Below, one piece after another: positions 34,480-42,425 of a DNA stretch of 64,000 nt (position 1 is the stretch's first letter; every line of letters begins with the position of its first letter). The notes under the pieces were generated by a model, which was not told the origin of the DNA, ran no database searches, and saw only the letters and a program-made list of their open reading frames with translations. Position numbers and translations under genes: made by a program. This stretch comes from Bacteroidales bacterium (lineage in GTDB: Bacteria > Bacteroidota > Bacteroidia > Bacteroidales > Marinilabiliaceae), in contig JAKSLD010000018.1 of NCBI GenBank assembly GCA_024401395.1, positions 1 through 64,000 on the forward strand, read 5' to 3'.

Positions 34480-35208
34480 ATGAAATACGCTTTAGTTACT
34501 GGTGGTAGCCGCGGTATCGGTCGTGCAGTAAGTGTCGCATTGGCTGAACTGGGGTATAATATCATCATCAATTACCGTAGCAACGCCCAAGAGGCAGAAG
34601 AGACTCTTCGTCTCGTTCGTGAGGCTGGTTCTGACGGCGAGTTCCTCCCTTTCGACGTCGCTAATGCAGAGCAGACTGCAGCAGCTATCTCTAAATGGCA
34701 GGCTGAGCACGAGGGCGAGTACATCGCTTGCGTAGTAAACAATGCAGGTATCCGTAAGGATAATCTTATGCTCTTTATGGGCGCTGAGGATTGGTCGTCT
34801 GTATTGAATATTACCCTCAACGGCTTCTTTAACGTGACACAACCTCTCTTGAAGGATATGTGCGTTAAGAAGTTCGGTCGTGTAATCAATATGGTTTCTC
34901 TTTCAGGCCTTAAGGGCCTTCCTGGTCAGACTAACTACTCTTGTTCTAAGGGTGGCTTGATCGCTGCTACTAAGGCTCTCGCTCAGGAGGTCGCTCGTAA
35001 GGGTGTTACAGTTAATGCTGTGGCTCCTGGATTTATCCGTTCTGATATGACTGCCGACCTCGATGAGAAGGAACTTAAGAAGACTATTCCTGCTGGCCGT
35101 TTCGGTGAGACTAGGGAGGTTGCTGACTTGGTGGCGTTCCTCGCTTCTGATAAGGCAGGCTACATCAATGGTGAGGTCATCTCAATCAATGGTGCTCTCT
35201 ACACCTAA
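34480..35208 (+). CDS. fabG: 3-oxoacyl-[acyl-carrier-protein] reductase
   Basis: Protein of 242 residues, a classical short-chain dehydrogenase. Cofactor motif GGSRGIGRAV at about 8-17, NNAGIRKDNL, catalytic Ser in MVSLSGLKG and the Tyr-X-X-X-Lys in NYSCSKGG, then VAPGFIRSDMT. It reduces 3-oxoacyl-ACP with NADPH. It lies directly upstream of the polyketide-like operon but is separated from it by a strong terminator and 327 bp. It may be the general fatty acid reductase or the dedicated ketoreductase of that pathway, which otherwise has none in the window. Confidence 0.88.
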   Translation: MKYALVTGGSRGIGRAVSVALAELGYNIIINYRSNAQEAEETLRLVREAGSDGEFLPFDVANAEQTAAAISKWQAEHEGEYIACVVNNAGIRKDNLMLFMGAEDWSSVLNITLNGFFNVTQPLLKDMCVKKFGRVINMVSLSGLKGLPGQTNYSCSKGGLIAATKALAQEVARKGVTVNAVAPGFIRSDMTADLDEKELKKTIPAGRFGETREVADLVAFLASDKAGYINGEVISINGALYT

Positions 35209-35232
35209 TTGATTTGCATAACGAAATTGCAG

Positions 35233-35272
35233 GAGGCTGTGTCAAAACAATGGCACAGCCTCTTTCTTTTTA
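35233..35272 (+). terminator. Terminator after fabG
   Basis: Stem of 11 bp (35233-35243 with 35252-35262, one G-U pair), an 8-nt loop and a T-rich tail (TTTCTTTTTATT). Confidence 0.8.
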
Positions 35273-35284
35273 TTCTAACTATTT

Positions 35285-35329
35285 AAAAAAATTACGATGA
35301 ACAAGGGTCTTCCATAGGACTAGTAAGGG
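35285..35329. repeat. Dispersed repeat, copy 3 (inverted, diverged)
   Basis: Reverse complement of the 44-bp element near the Rpn gene. The AAAAATTACGATGAACAAGG end is identical and the other half matches at about 16 of 22 positions, including CTAG and the terminal AAGGG. Confidence 0.75.
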
Positions 35330-35372
35330 TGCAACGTATGTCTAGTATATACCTAGCGATGTTCTATATAAC

Positions 35373-35417
35373 TAAAAAATTACGATGAACAAGGGTGCTC
35401 TCTTTATCTAGCGTGGG
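35373..35417. repeat. Dispersed repeat, copy 4 (inverted, diverged)
   Basis: Tandem partner of copy 3, 43 bp further on. The first 20 or so bases are identical; the rest matches at about 12 of 22 positions with CTAG and GGG kept in register. Between and around the copies no gene is visible. Confidence 0.7.
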
Positions 35418-35466
35418 TGCTCTGTAGGTTCAGAATGAGACTATCTATGAATTTTGATACACCCTC

Positions 35467-35498
35467 TTTGCTCCACTTGTGAAAAATCCTTAAATTCG
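35467..35498 (+). promoter_or_regulatory. Possible promoter of the aryl-polyene-like operon
   Basis: TTTG at 35467-35470, a 20-nt spacer, then TAAATTCG at 35491-35498, one base off the TAnnTTTG consensus. The first start codon of the operon is 37 nt downstream. Confidence 0.5.
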
Positions 35499-35535
35499 CA
35501 TTGCTATTTACAATACGTAATAAACTTAGCTGAAT

Positions 35536-36636
35536 ATGCATTTATTTCCAGCACTAGAGAAGGTTTATACCGAAGAACAACTATCGGCAAAAGACGCTCA
35601 GCGACTAGCCGAGTTCATCGCTTGGGGTCCAGTAGTATTTCAGACTGCCCGCATTATGATGAAGTACGGACTCTTGGATGCTATCCGTGATTCGAAAGAG
35701 GGTCTCACTCGTCAGGAACTGTGTAAGGTATCTGGGTTGTCAGATTATGCAGTCAAGTGCCTTACCGAGGCGTCTCTATGTATAGGAATCATTCTCGTAG
35801 ATAAAGACACCGACCGTTTCATAATATCTAAGGCGGGTTGGTTCTTGCTCACCGACCAGGCTACACGTGCCAATTTCGACTTCAATCACGATGTCAATTA
35901 TGAGGGCTGGTTCAAATTGGAGGAGTCTCTCGTCAATGGCAAACCGGAAGGGTTGAAGCATTTCGGACCTTGGCCAACAATATATGAAGGGCTCTCTAGT
36001 CTCCCTCCTCAAGTACAGAAGAGCTGGTTCGGTTTTGACCATTTCTATTCCGATCATTCTTTTGATGAGGCTCTTAAGATCGTATTCGATGTCTATAAGC
36101 CTAAATCGTTGTTCGACGTAGGTGGTAATACTGGTCGTTGGGCGCTTAGGTGCGTGGAGTATAATCAGGATGTTAATGTTACCATACTCGACCTTCCTCA
36201 GCAGATAAAGATGATGGAGGAGCAGACTAAGGGTAAGGCTGGCTCTGAACGTATCCATGGTTATGGAATAAATCTTTTGGATGAAAATCAGCATTTCCCT
36301 CTGGGAACTAATGTTGATGCCATCTGGATGAGTCAGTTCCTCGACTGTTTCAGTATGCCTGAGATTGTCAGCATCCTTCGTCGTGCCAAGGAGGCAATGT
36401 CTGCCGATACTCGTCTCTATATTATGGAGACATTATGGGACCGTCAGAAATATGAGACTGCAGCATTGTGCCTGACAATGACTAGTCTCTATTTTACTGC
36501 TCTGGCTAATGGTAATAGCAAGATGTATAATACCGAGGATCTTGAGCAGTGTATCAGCGAGGCAGGATTGGCAATCGAGAAAATCCACGACTATTTGGGC
36601 CAGGGACATAGTATCGTAGTTTGTAAGCTCAAGTAG
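35536..36636 (+). CDS. SAM-dependent O-methyltransferase (COMT-like), operon gene 1
   Basis: Protein of 366 residues. An N-terminal winged-helix dimerisation region (MMKYGLLDAI, LTRQELCKVSGLSDYAVKCL) is followed by the class I methyltransferase fold with LFDVGGNTGRWALRC as SAM-binding motif I and LDLPQQIKMM as motif II. This is the layout of plant-type O-methyltransferases. In aryl polyene clusters a methyltransferase modifies the aryl head group; that role is inferred. It opens an operon of 11 genes on one strand and lies 2 bp before the acyltransferase gene. Confidence 0.82.
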   Translation: MHLFPALEKVYTEEQLSAKDAQRLAEFIAWGPVVFQTARIMMKYGLLDAIRDSKEGLTRQELCKVSGLSDYAVKCLTEASLCIGIILVDKDTDRFIISKAGWFLLTDQATRANFDFNHDVNYEGWFKLEESLVNGKPEGLKHFGPWPTIYEGLSSLPPQVQKSWFGFDHFYSDHSFDEALKIVFDVYKPKSLFDVGGNTGRWALRCVEYNQDVNVTILDLPQQIKMMEEQTKGKAGSERIHGYGINLLDENQHFPLGTNVDAIWMSQFLDCFSMPEIVSILRRAKEAMSADTRLYIMETLWDRQKYETAALCLTMTSLYFTALANGNSKMYNTEDLEQCISEAGLAIEKIHDYLGQGHSIVVCKLK

Positions 36637-36638
36637 AA

Positions 36639-37529
36639 GTGGCAGAATCCGAAAATAGTAAGTGGGCTGGAACCACATTCGGTACTTCTTGGATGCATTG
36701 CGTTCTCATAAAGATGCTCCGTTGGGTTGATGTGCGTGTACTATATGCTTTCGTGGCAGTCTTCGTTGTCCCCGTTACATTGATTGTCAGCCCGGGAGCA
36801 AGGGTGATTTACCATTATTTCCGTCGCATTTGGCATCAGTCGGTTTTGCACGCTGCCTGGTCTACATACAGAAATCATTATGTCTTTAGTCAGGTTATCA
36901 TTGACAGATTTGCTATTTGGGCTGGGAAGAAATATAATATAATAACTGAAGGTCATGAGATTTACCAGAAGCTGGCTTCTCAGTCGGATGGTTTCGTGCA
37001 GATGAGCGCTCATGTGGGTAATTATGAGGTGGCAGGATACCATTTCAAGGCTGGTAAGACGCTTAATGCCCTAGTATATGCAGGGGAGAAAGCTACGGTA
37101 ATGACAAATCGGGATAAGATGTTCGCCGAAATGAACATAAGAATGATAGCCACTAGCAATGATATGTCTCACGTATTTGCTCTGGATAATGCACTGACAA
37201 GTGGCGAGATTGTCTCTATGCCTGCCGACCGTATGTTTGGTTCTGCCAAGTGCGTTATTAAGGAGTTTCTCGGTAAGGAGGCTAAATTTCCTCTGGGTCC
37301 GTTTAATATCGCAACGATGCGTGGCTATAGCGTAATCGCTATCAATGTATTTAAGACTAAGTGGAACGCTTTTAAGATATATGTGACAGAGTTGCCGTAT
37401 GATAAGGATGCTTCTCGTCGTGAGCAAGTAGCGCAACTTTCAGAGGCTTATGTGCGCGAATTGGAGAAGAGGGTGAAGCAATACCCTTATCAGTGGTTTA
37501 ATTTCTTCGAGTTTTGGGAGGATAGGTAG
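36639..37529 (+). CDS. LpxL/HtrB-like acyltransferase, operon gene 2
   Basis: Protein of 296 residues starting at GTG 36639, 2 bp after the preceding stop. There is a membrane anchor near residues 33-50. The lysophospholipid acyltransferase signature is SAHVGNYEVAGYHF (His with downstream acidic residue), followed by VSMPADRMFGSAKCVIKEFLG. LpxL-like enzymes move acyl chains from ACP onto lipids. In aryl polyene clusters such a protein probably attaches the finished polyene chain to a lipid anchor. Substrate cannot be read from sequence. Confidence 0.8.
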   Translation: MAESENSKWAGTTFGTSWMHCVLIKMLRWVDVRVLYAFVAVFVVPVTLIVSPGARVIYHYFRRIWHQSVLHAAWSTYRNHYVFSQVIIDRFAIWAGKKYNIITEGHEIYQKLASQSDGFVQMSAHVGNYEVAGYHFKAGKTLNALVYAGEKATVMTNRDKMFAEMNIRMIATSNDMSHVFALDNALTSGEIVSMPADRMFGSAKCVIKEFLGKEAKFPLGPFNIATMRGYSVIAINVFKTKWNAFKIYVTELPYDKDASRREQVAQLSEAYVRELEKRVKQYPYQWFNFFEFWEDR

Positions 37530-37531
37530 TT

Positions 37532-37984
37532 ATGGATATGATGTGCCCTACTGAGCAATTTTTGCGTGATATTGATATCCATGATATCCTTCCGCAGCGA
37601 GAACCGTTCATTTTGGTGGACAAACTGACCTATATCGATGATACTTCTACTCGAACTGAGGTTACTATTGCAGATAATTGTATATTTGTAAGTGATGGTA
37701 CCTATATTTCCGAGGGACTGATAGAGATAGTAGCACAGACTTGCGCCGCACGTATCGGTTATATCAGTAAATATGTCCTTCATAAGGGGGTGAGTATAGG
37801 GTATATCGGAGCTATTAGAGCATTGGAACAAAACTATATCCCTAAAGTAGGCGATAATTTGATTTGCTCCATAGATATAGTAGACCAGGTGTTCAATATG
37901 TCACGAGCTAAGGCGGTGATCTATTGCGGAACACAAGTAGTGTTGACTACTGAAATTAAGATTGTAGAAAAGTCGGAGAGCTGA
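37532..37984 (+). CDS. Hotdog-fold dehydratase-like protein, operon gene 3
   Basis: Protein of 150 residues. Residues about 17-30 (HDILPQREPFILVDKL) align with the FabZ active-site strand LPHRYPFLLVDRV, but the catalytic His position is Gln22. The central helix EGLIEIVAQTCAARIGY keeps a Glu. It is therefore either a non-catalytic half of a dehydratase complex or an enzyme using another residue. Aryl polyene systems use a two-subunit dehydratase, so pairing with a second hotdog protein is plausible; one is encoded at 61959-62306. Spacing to both neighbours is 2 bp. Confidence 0.75.
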   Translation: MDMMCPTEQFLRDIDIHDILPQREPFILVDKLTYIDDTSTRTEVTIADNCIFVSDGTYISEGLIEIVAQTCAARIGYISKYVLHKGVSIGYIGAIRALEQNYIPKVGDNLICSIDIVDQVFNMSRAKAVIYCGTQVVLTTEIKIVEKSES

Positions 37985-37986
37985 AG

Positions 37987-39726
37987 ATGATATCAGTTAT
38001 ATCTCACAATATCATATCTCCAATTGGAGATACCTCTTTGCAGAATTATTCGGCAGTCAAGGCTGGTAATTCGGCATTGTCACGCTATGAAGGCAAATGG
38101 CAACTTCCAGAGCCTTTCTTCGCCTCTCTTTTTACCGACCAACAGAATAGGGCTATCCAACTCGATGGTAAGACTCGCTTTGAGTCTTTGGTAATAGCGT
38201 CTATCTCAAAGGCTTTAGAAAATGTGTCGGTTGATGTCCATAGCCCTAGGTCGATTCTTATCTTGAGTACGACTAAGGGTAATGTTGAGCTTCTTGCTGA
38301 CTCTTCTCATTTCAATAACCCTGAAAAAGAACTTCCTGGCTCTGCCGCAAATACCATAGCATCTCATTTTGGGTTCTCTACAAAACCTATTGTAGTATGT
38401 AATGCTTGCATATCTGGTGTCTCGGCATTGGTCTTGGCACGAAGATTGCTGGAGTCTAAGCTGTATGATAATGCTGTAGTATGTGGCGCGGATGTCCAGA
38501 GCGCTTTCATCGTCTCTGGCTTTCAGTCGTTCAAAGCTTTGTCTCCCGATAATTGCCGTCCGTTCGATGAGTCTCGTGTCGGTCTGAATCTAGGAGAGGC
38601 TGCCGCAACAATAGTATTGACACGTCAGACTGAAGTGCATGATAATCAGTGGTATATAATTTCTGGTGGCGTCCGTAATGATGCTAACCATATAAGCGGA
38701 CCTTCACGTACGGGTGAGGGTAGCTATCGTGCACTTCTTACTTTGGGTGCTCCAGAGGAGGAGCTGGCGTTTATCAATGCTCATGGTACCGCTACATTAT
38801 ATAATGACGAGATGGAGTCCATTGCTCTCGACCGCGCAGGTTACCATAGTGTAACTATTAATGCTCTCAAGGGCTACTATGGTCACACTATGGGGGCTGC
38901 AGGTATCCTCGAAACCATCATTTCTATGTGTGCAGTGGACGATAATACTGTAATCGCGACTAGAGGCTATGAGAAAAAGGGTGTCAGTGGTAATATATCT
39001 GTGAGTAATATTAATGCTCCTACTGATAATCAGTCGTTTATAAAGCTTCTCTCGGGTTTCGGAGGGTGTAATGCGGCTCTGTGGGTAGGTCGAGGAGCTG
39101 ACTACGCAAATAAAAAAACTGCGAGCAACCTTAATGCTCCCTTAATGCAGCAAGGATGCAGCAAGGGGTCAGTGACTCATCGCGTATCTATTACTCCAGA
39201 GGGAGTAACTTTGGATGGAGTGGTTCTTTCAACGGAACAGAAGGGTAAGGCTCTCCTTACGGAGTTGTATAAGGCTAATGTGGGCGATTATCCGAAATTC
39301 TACAAGATGGATGTGATGACTCGCCTCGGCTTTATGGCTTCTGAGTTGTTGCTTAAGGCCGAGGGTAAGGAGAGGTTCACTCCTTGTGAGAATCGTGCAG
39401 TAATTTTGTTCAACAGGACTTCTTCTCTAATCGCTGACAAGGCACATCAGGAATCTATCAATGACCCTGCCGCTTTCTTCCCTTCTCCATCGGTATTCGT
39501 CTATACTTTGCCGAATATCATAACCGGTGAGATAGCAATACGTAATAAGTATTATGGTGAGACATCGTTCTATATCTTGGAGCAGTATGACGAAACCGTA
39601 ATCAATCAGGTCCTTGAGGCTTCTTTCCTCGATACCCATACCACAAGTATCATCGCTGGTTGGGTAGATTGCGAGAGTGAGGAGCTCTTCAACGCACAGA
39701 TGTATATAGTTGAAAAAGAATATTAA
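37987..39726 (+). CDS. Beta-ketoacyl synthase with fused second KS-like domain, operon gene 4
   Basis: Protein of 579 residues. Residues 1 to about 370 form a full ketosynthase with Cys141 (CNACISG), His266 (NAHGTAT) and His300 (YYGHTMGAAG). Residues about 390-579 resemble only the N-terminal half of a ketosynthase (Ketoacyl-synt_2 type; MTRLGFMASELLLKAEG, PSVFVYTLPNIITGEIAIRN) and have no catalytic Cys there. The second part could work as a chain-length or scaffold domain. The enzyme should extend an ACP-bound chain with malonyl-ACP. It lies 2 bp after the hotdog gene and 17 bp before the ACP gene. Confidence 0.88.
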   Translation: MISVISHNIISPIGDTSLQNYSAVKAGNSALSRYEGKWQLPEPFFASLFTDQQNRAIQLDGKTRFESLVIASISKALENVSVDVHSPRSILILSTTKGNVELLADSSHFNNPEKELPGSAANTIASHFGFSTKPIVVCNACISGVSALVLARRLLESKLYDNAVVCGADVQSAFIVSGFQSFKALSPDNCRPFDESRVGLNLGEAAATIVLTRQTEVHDNQWYIISGGVRNDANHISGPSRTGEGSYRALLTLGAPEEELAFINAHGTATLYNDEMESIALDRAGYHSVTINALKGYYGHTMGAAGILETIISMCAVDDNTVIATRGYEKKGVSGNISVSNINAPTDNQSFIKLLSGFGGCNAALWVGRGADYANKKTASNLNAPLMQQGCSKGSVTHRVSITPEGVTLDGVVLSTEQKGKALLTELYKANVGDYPKFYKMDVMTRLGFMASELLLKAEGKERFTPCENRAVILFNRTSSLIADKAHQESINDPAAFFPSPSVFVYTLPNIITGEIAIRNKYYGETSFYILEQYDETVINQVLEASFLDTHTTSIIAGWVDCESEELFNAQMYIVEKEY

Positions 39727-39743
39727 CATTAAAATAGTAATAT

Positions 39744-40004
39744 ATGGCAACTGCAGAGTTGATTAATGAAGTAAAAGAGCACATCATTGATGTCCTCCAC
39801 CTTGAAGATATAACACCAGCTGATATCGAGAATGATGCACCTCTCTTTGGTGACGGCCTGGGGCTTGATTCTATTGATGCTCTCGAACTCATCGTTATGC
39901 TTGAAAAGCAGTATGGTATCCGTATAGCTAATCCTGCCGATGGCAAGGATGTTTTCAAGAGCGTGACATCAATAGCTGAGTTCGTCGCTTCTCATAAAGC
40001 ATAA
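39744..40004 (+). CDS. Acyl carrier protein, operon gene 5
   Basis: Protein of 86 residues, acidic and helical, with the phosphopantetheine attachment Ser43 in GLGLDSIDALEL. It carries the growing chain between the two ketosynthases encoded on either side. It lies 17 bp after the first and 9 bp before the second ketosynthase gene. It is separate from the primary fatty acid ACP, which is not in the window. Confidence 0.93.
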   Translation: MATAELINEVKEHIIDVLHLEDITPADIENDAPLFGDGLGLDSIDALELIVMLEKQYGIRIANPADGKDVFKSVTSIAEFVASHKA

Positions 40005-40013
40005 TCTTTCGCT

Positions 40014-41780
40014 ATGAACCAATCAATTGTCATAACGGGTTCTGGTATAGTTACGGCTATAGGCAACGACAAGGAGAGTGTCTATCAATCTCTTCTTCAG
40101 CGTAAGTCGGGTGTTGCTCTGCCTGCTATTCTCCAGACTAACCATAAGGATATTCCTGTGGGGGAGGTCAAACTGACTAATGACGAGATGAAGTCTCTCT
40201 TGTCTGTCGATGATCCCTATATCAATCGTACGACCCTTATGGGTATGATGGCAGTTGATCAGGCTATAGCAGAGGCTCGCTTGGTGGGTACCTCAAAGGA
40301 TAAGTATCGTGTATTCTTGGTGAATGGAACTACCGTAGGCGGTATGGACATTACTGAGACTTATTTTTCTTCTATGCTCTCTAGTGAGGAGCACATGAAG
40401 TGTATGCTCACTCACGATTGTGGTAACTCAACACGTGTTCTCGCAGAGCGATATGATTTTATCCAGGATTACACTACCGTATCTACAGCTTGTTCCTCAG
40501 CGGCCAATGCCCTGATGCTTGGCGCTAATCTTATTAAATCGGGACAGGCTGATATCGTCATAGCAGGTGGTACGGAGTCTCTATCTAAGTTCCACCTCAA
40601 TGGCTTCAACTCTCTTATGATTCTTGACAAGGGGCAGTGTCGTCCTTTTGATGATACTCGTGCAGGATTGAATCTTGGAGAAGGTGCCGGGTTCGTTATC
40701 CTCGAGTCTGCTGAGTTGGCAAAAAAACGAGGTGCAGATATTCAGGCGTATCTTACAGGTTATGGTAATGCTTGTGATGCCTACCACCAGACGGCTTCTA
40801 GCCCTGACGGAGAAGGGGCTTACCTCGCTATGTCGCAGGCTCTCTCTATGTCGGGCTTGAAATCTGAGGATATTGACTACATAAATGCCCATGGTACAGG
40901 TACGCCGAATAATGATGAAAGTGAAAGCGCTGCCATATTCCGTGTCTTTGGCGATGAGGTGCCGGCAATATCTAGTACAAAATCTTTTACCGGACATACG
41001 ACTAGTGCTTCTGGTGGTATCGAAGCGGTTATTTGTCTGTTGGCATTGCAGCATAATTTTCTCCCTGCAAATATAGGATGGTCTAATCAGATGACTAATG
41101 GTATTACCCCGACTTTGGGTGAGGAGAATCATGAGGTGAATAATGTCATGTGCAACTCTTTCGGCTTCGGTGGTAATGATTCTTCTTTTATCCTCTCAAA
41201 GTGTGAGACCGCACAGACTCCTATGGTATTTGCCGATGGCGAAATAAAGGTCGTAAGTCGTGTTGAGATAGAGGATGTGGCCGAGCTCGCACGTATCAAG
41301 GAGTATCTGAAGCCAATGGAGGTCCGTCGAATGGGTCCTCTAATGCGTTCGACATTACTTTCTTCTCTGGATGCCCTCAAGCAGGCTGGAATAGAATGCC
41401 CAGATGCAATTATTACCGGTACTACTCTTGGGTGTATAGATAATAGTGAGAAATTATTGCGAGAGATGACTTCTACTGATGAGGCATCTACTAGCCCGAC
41501 TCTCTTTATGCAGAGTACGCACAATACTATAGGTAGTGCTATTGCAATTAACCTGGGGTGCCACGGCTATAATACTACTTACACTCAGGCAGAGGACTCG
41601 CTTGATTGGTGTATCAAGGATGCCGAGTTGTTGCTGAGAAGTGGTCAGGCTAAGAGTGTATTAGTGGGCTGTCATGACGAGAATACAGAATGGTATGGTT
41701 GGGTGCAGAGAGCTATTGGCAGAGATGTGATTCCTAATATACATTCTGTAGCAATGGTACTAACTCTCATAGATAAGTAG
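40014..41780 (+). CDS. Beta-ketoacyl synthase with fused second KS-like domain, operon gene 6
   Basis: Protein of 588 residues. The first 400 or so form a FabF-like ketosynthase with Cys160 (STACSSAANA), His293 (NAHGTGTPN) and His328 (FTGHTTSASGG). Residues about 435-588 repeat the N-terminal KS half (RRMGPLMRSTLLSSLDALKQ, STHNTIGSAIAINLGCHGY), as in the other ketosynthase of the operon. Having two such double proteins suggests an elongating enzyme and a partner, as with the two KS enzymes of aryl polyene synthesis. The LolA-like gene follows 2 bp later. Confidence 0.88.
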   Translation: MNQSIVITGSGIVTAIGNDKESVYQSLLQRKSGVALPAILQTNHKDIPVGEVKLTNDEMKSLLSVDDPYINRTTLMGMMAVDQAIAEARLVGTSKDKYRVFLVNGTTVGGMDITETYFSSMLSSEEHMKCMLTHDCGNSTRVLAERYDFIQDYTTVSTACSSAANALMLGANLIKSGQADIVIAGGTESLSKFHLNGFNSLMILDKGQCRPFDDTRAGLNLGEGAGFVILESAELAKKRGADIQAYLTGYGNACDAYHQTASSPDGEGAYLAMSQALSMSGLKSEDIDYINAHGTGTPNNDESESAAIFRVFGDEVPAISSTKSFTGHTTSASGGIEAVICLLALQHNFLPANIGWSNQMTNGITPTLGEENHEVNNVMCNSFGFGGNDSSFILSKCETAQTPMVFADGEIKVVSRVEIEDVAELARIKEYLKPMEVRRMGPLMRSTLLSSLDALKQAGIECPDAIITGTTLGCIDNSEKLLREMTSTDEASTSPTLFMQSTHNTIGSAIAINLGCHGYNTTYTQAEDSLDWCIKDAELLLRSGQAKSVLVGCHDENTEWYGWVQRAIGRDVIPNIHSVAMVLTLIDK

Positions 41781-41782
41781 TA

Positions 41783-42406
41783 ATGGGTAGGTTGGTAGCT
41801 ATATTGATAAGTGCCTTGGCATTCTCGCAATGTCTTTTTGCTCAGGATATGACTGAACAACAGATAAAGGATGAGGTGTATAAAGTCGTAACAGGGATTC
41901 AGTCTATTCAATGTGACTTTACTCAGACTAAAACGGTGAAGATGCTGGCAGCCAAGTCTGTGTCTACAGGTAGAATGGCATATCAGCACGATAAGAAACT
42001 TCGTTGGGAGTATATAACCCCATTTGAGCATAGGTTTATTCTCAATGAGACTAATGTTCTTATTTTGGATAAGGATAAGAAAGAGGTTGTCGATGTAGAG
42101 AAGAGTCGCATATTCAAGGAAGTATCCAAAATGATAAAGGGTGATGTAGTCGGACAGAGTTTCAAAGATGGGAAGACTTTCGACGTTGCTTGTTCTGTCG
42201 TTGAAAATGAGTATGTTGCAGTGCTGACTACCAAGAAAAGCCAACTGAAGAAGATGTTTTCTGGGCTGACCTTGCATATTGATAAGAATAGATCTGTTCT
42301 GACACAGATAGAGCTGGTCGGTGCAAAAGGCGACAAGACGGTACTCTCTTTTCAGAACATAGAGGTAAATAAACCAATAAATGATGCTCTATTTACTATT
42401 AACTAA
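41783..42406 (+). CDS. LolA-like periplasmic carrier, operon gene 7
   Basis: Protein of 207 residues with a signal peptide (about 1-20, ending SQCLFAQ). The LolA-type half-barrel strings are QSIQCDFTQTKTVKML, TGRMAYQHDKKLRWEY and RFILNETNVLILD. LolA carries lipoproteins through the periplasm. The copy in aryl-polyene clusters is thought to carry the lipidated pigment instead. The general LolA of this organism is not in the window. Confidence 0.85.
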   Translation: MGRLVAILISALAFSQCLFAQDMTEQQIKDEVYKVVTGIQSIQCDFTQTKTVKMLAAKSVSTGRMAYQHDKKLRWEYITPFEHRFILNETNVLILDKDKKEVVDVEKSRIFKEVSKMIKGDVVGQSFKDGKTFDVACSVVENEYVAVLTTKKSQLKKMFSGLTLHIDKNRSVLTQIELVGAKGDKTVLSFQNIEVNKPINDALFTIN

Positions 42407-42425
42407 TCATCAATAATTGTAATAA

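Noticed and set aside
35454..35690. 78-residue frame overlapping the methyltransferase start
   Set aside because: It overlaps the start of a clearly recognised gene in another frame and has no recognisable feature.
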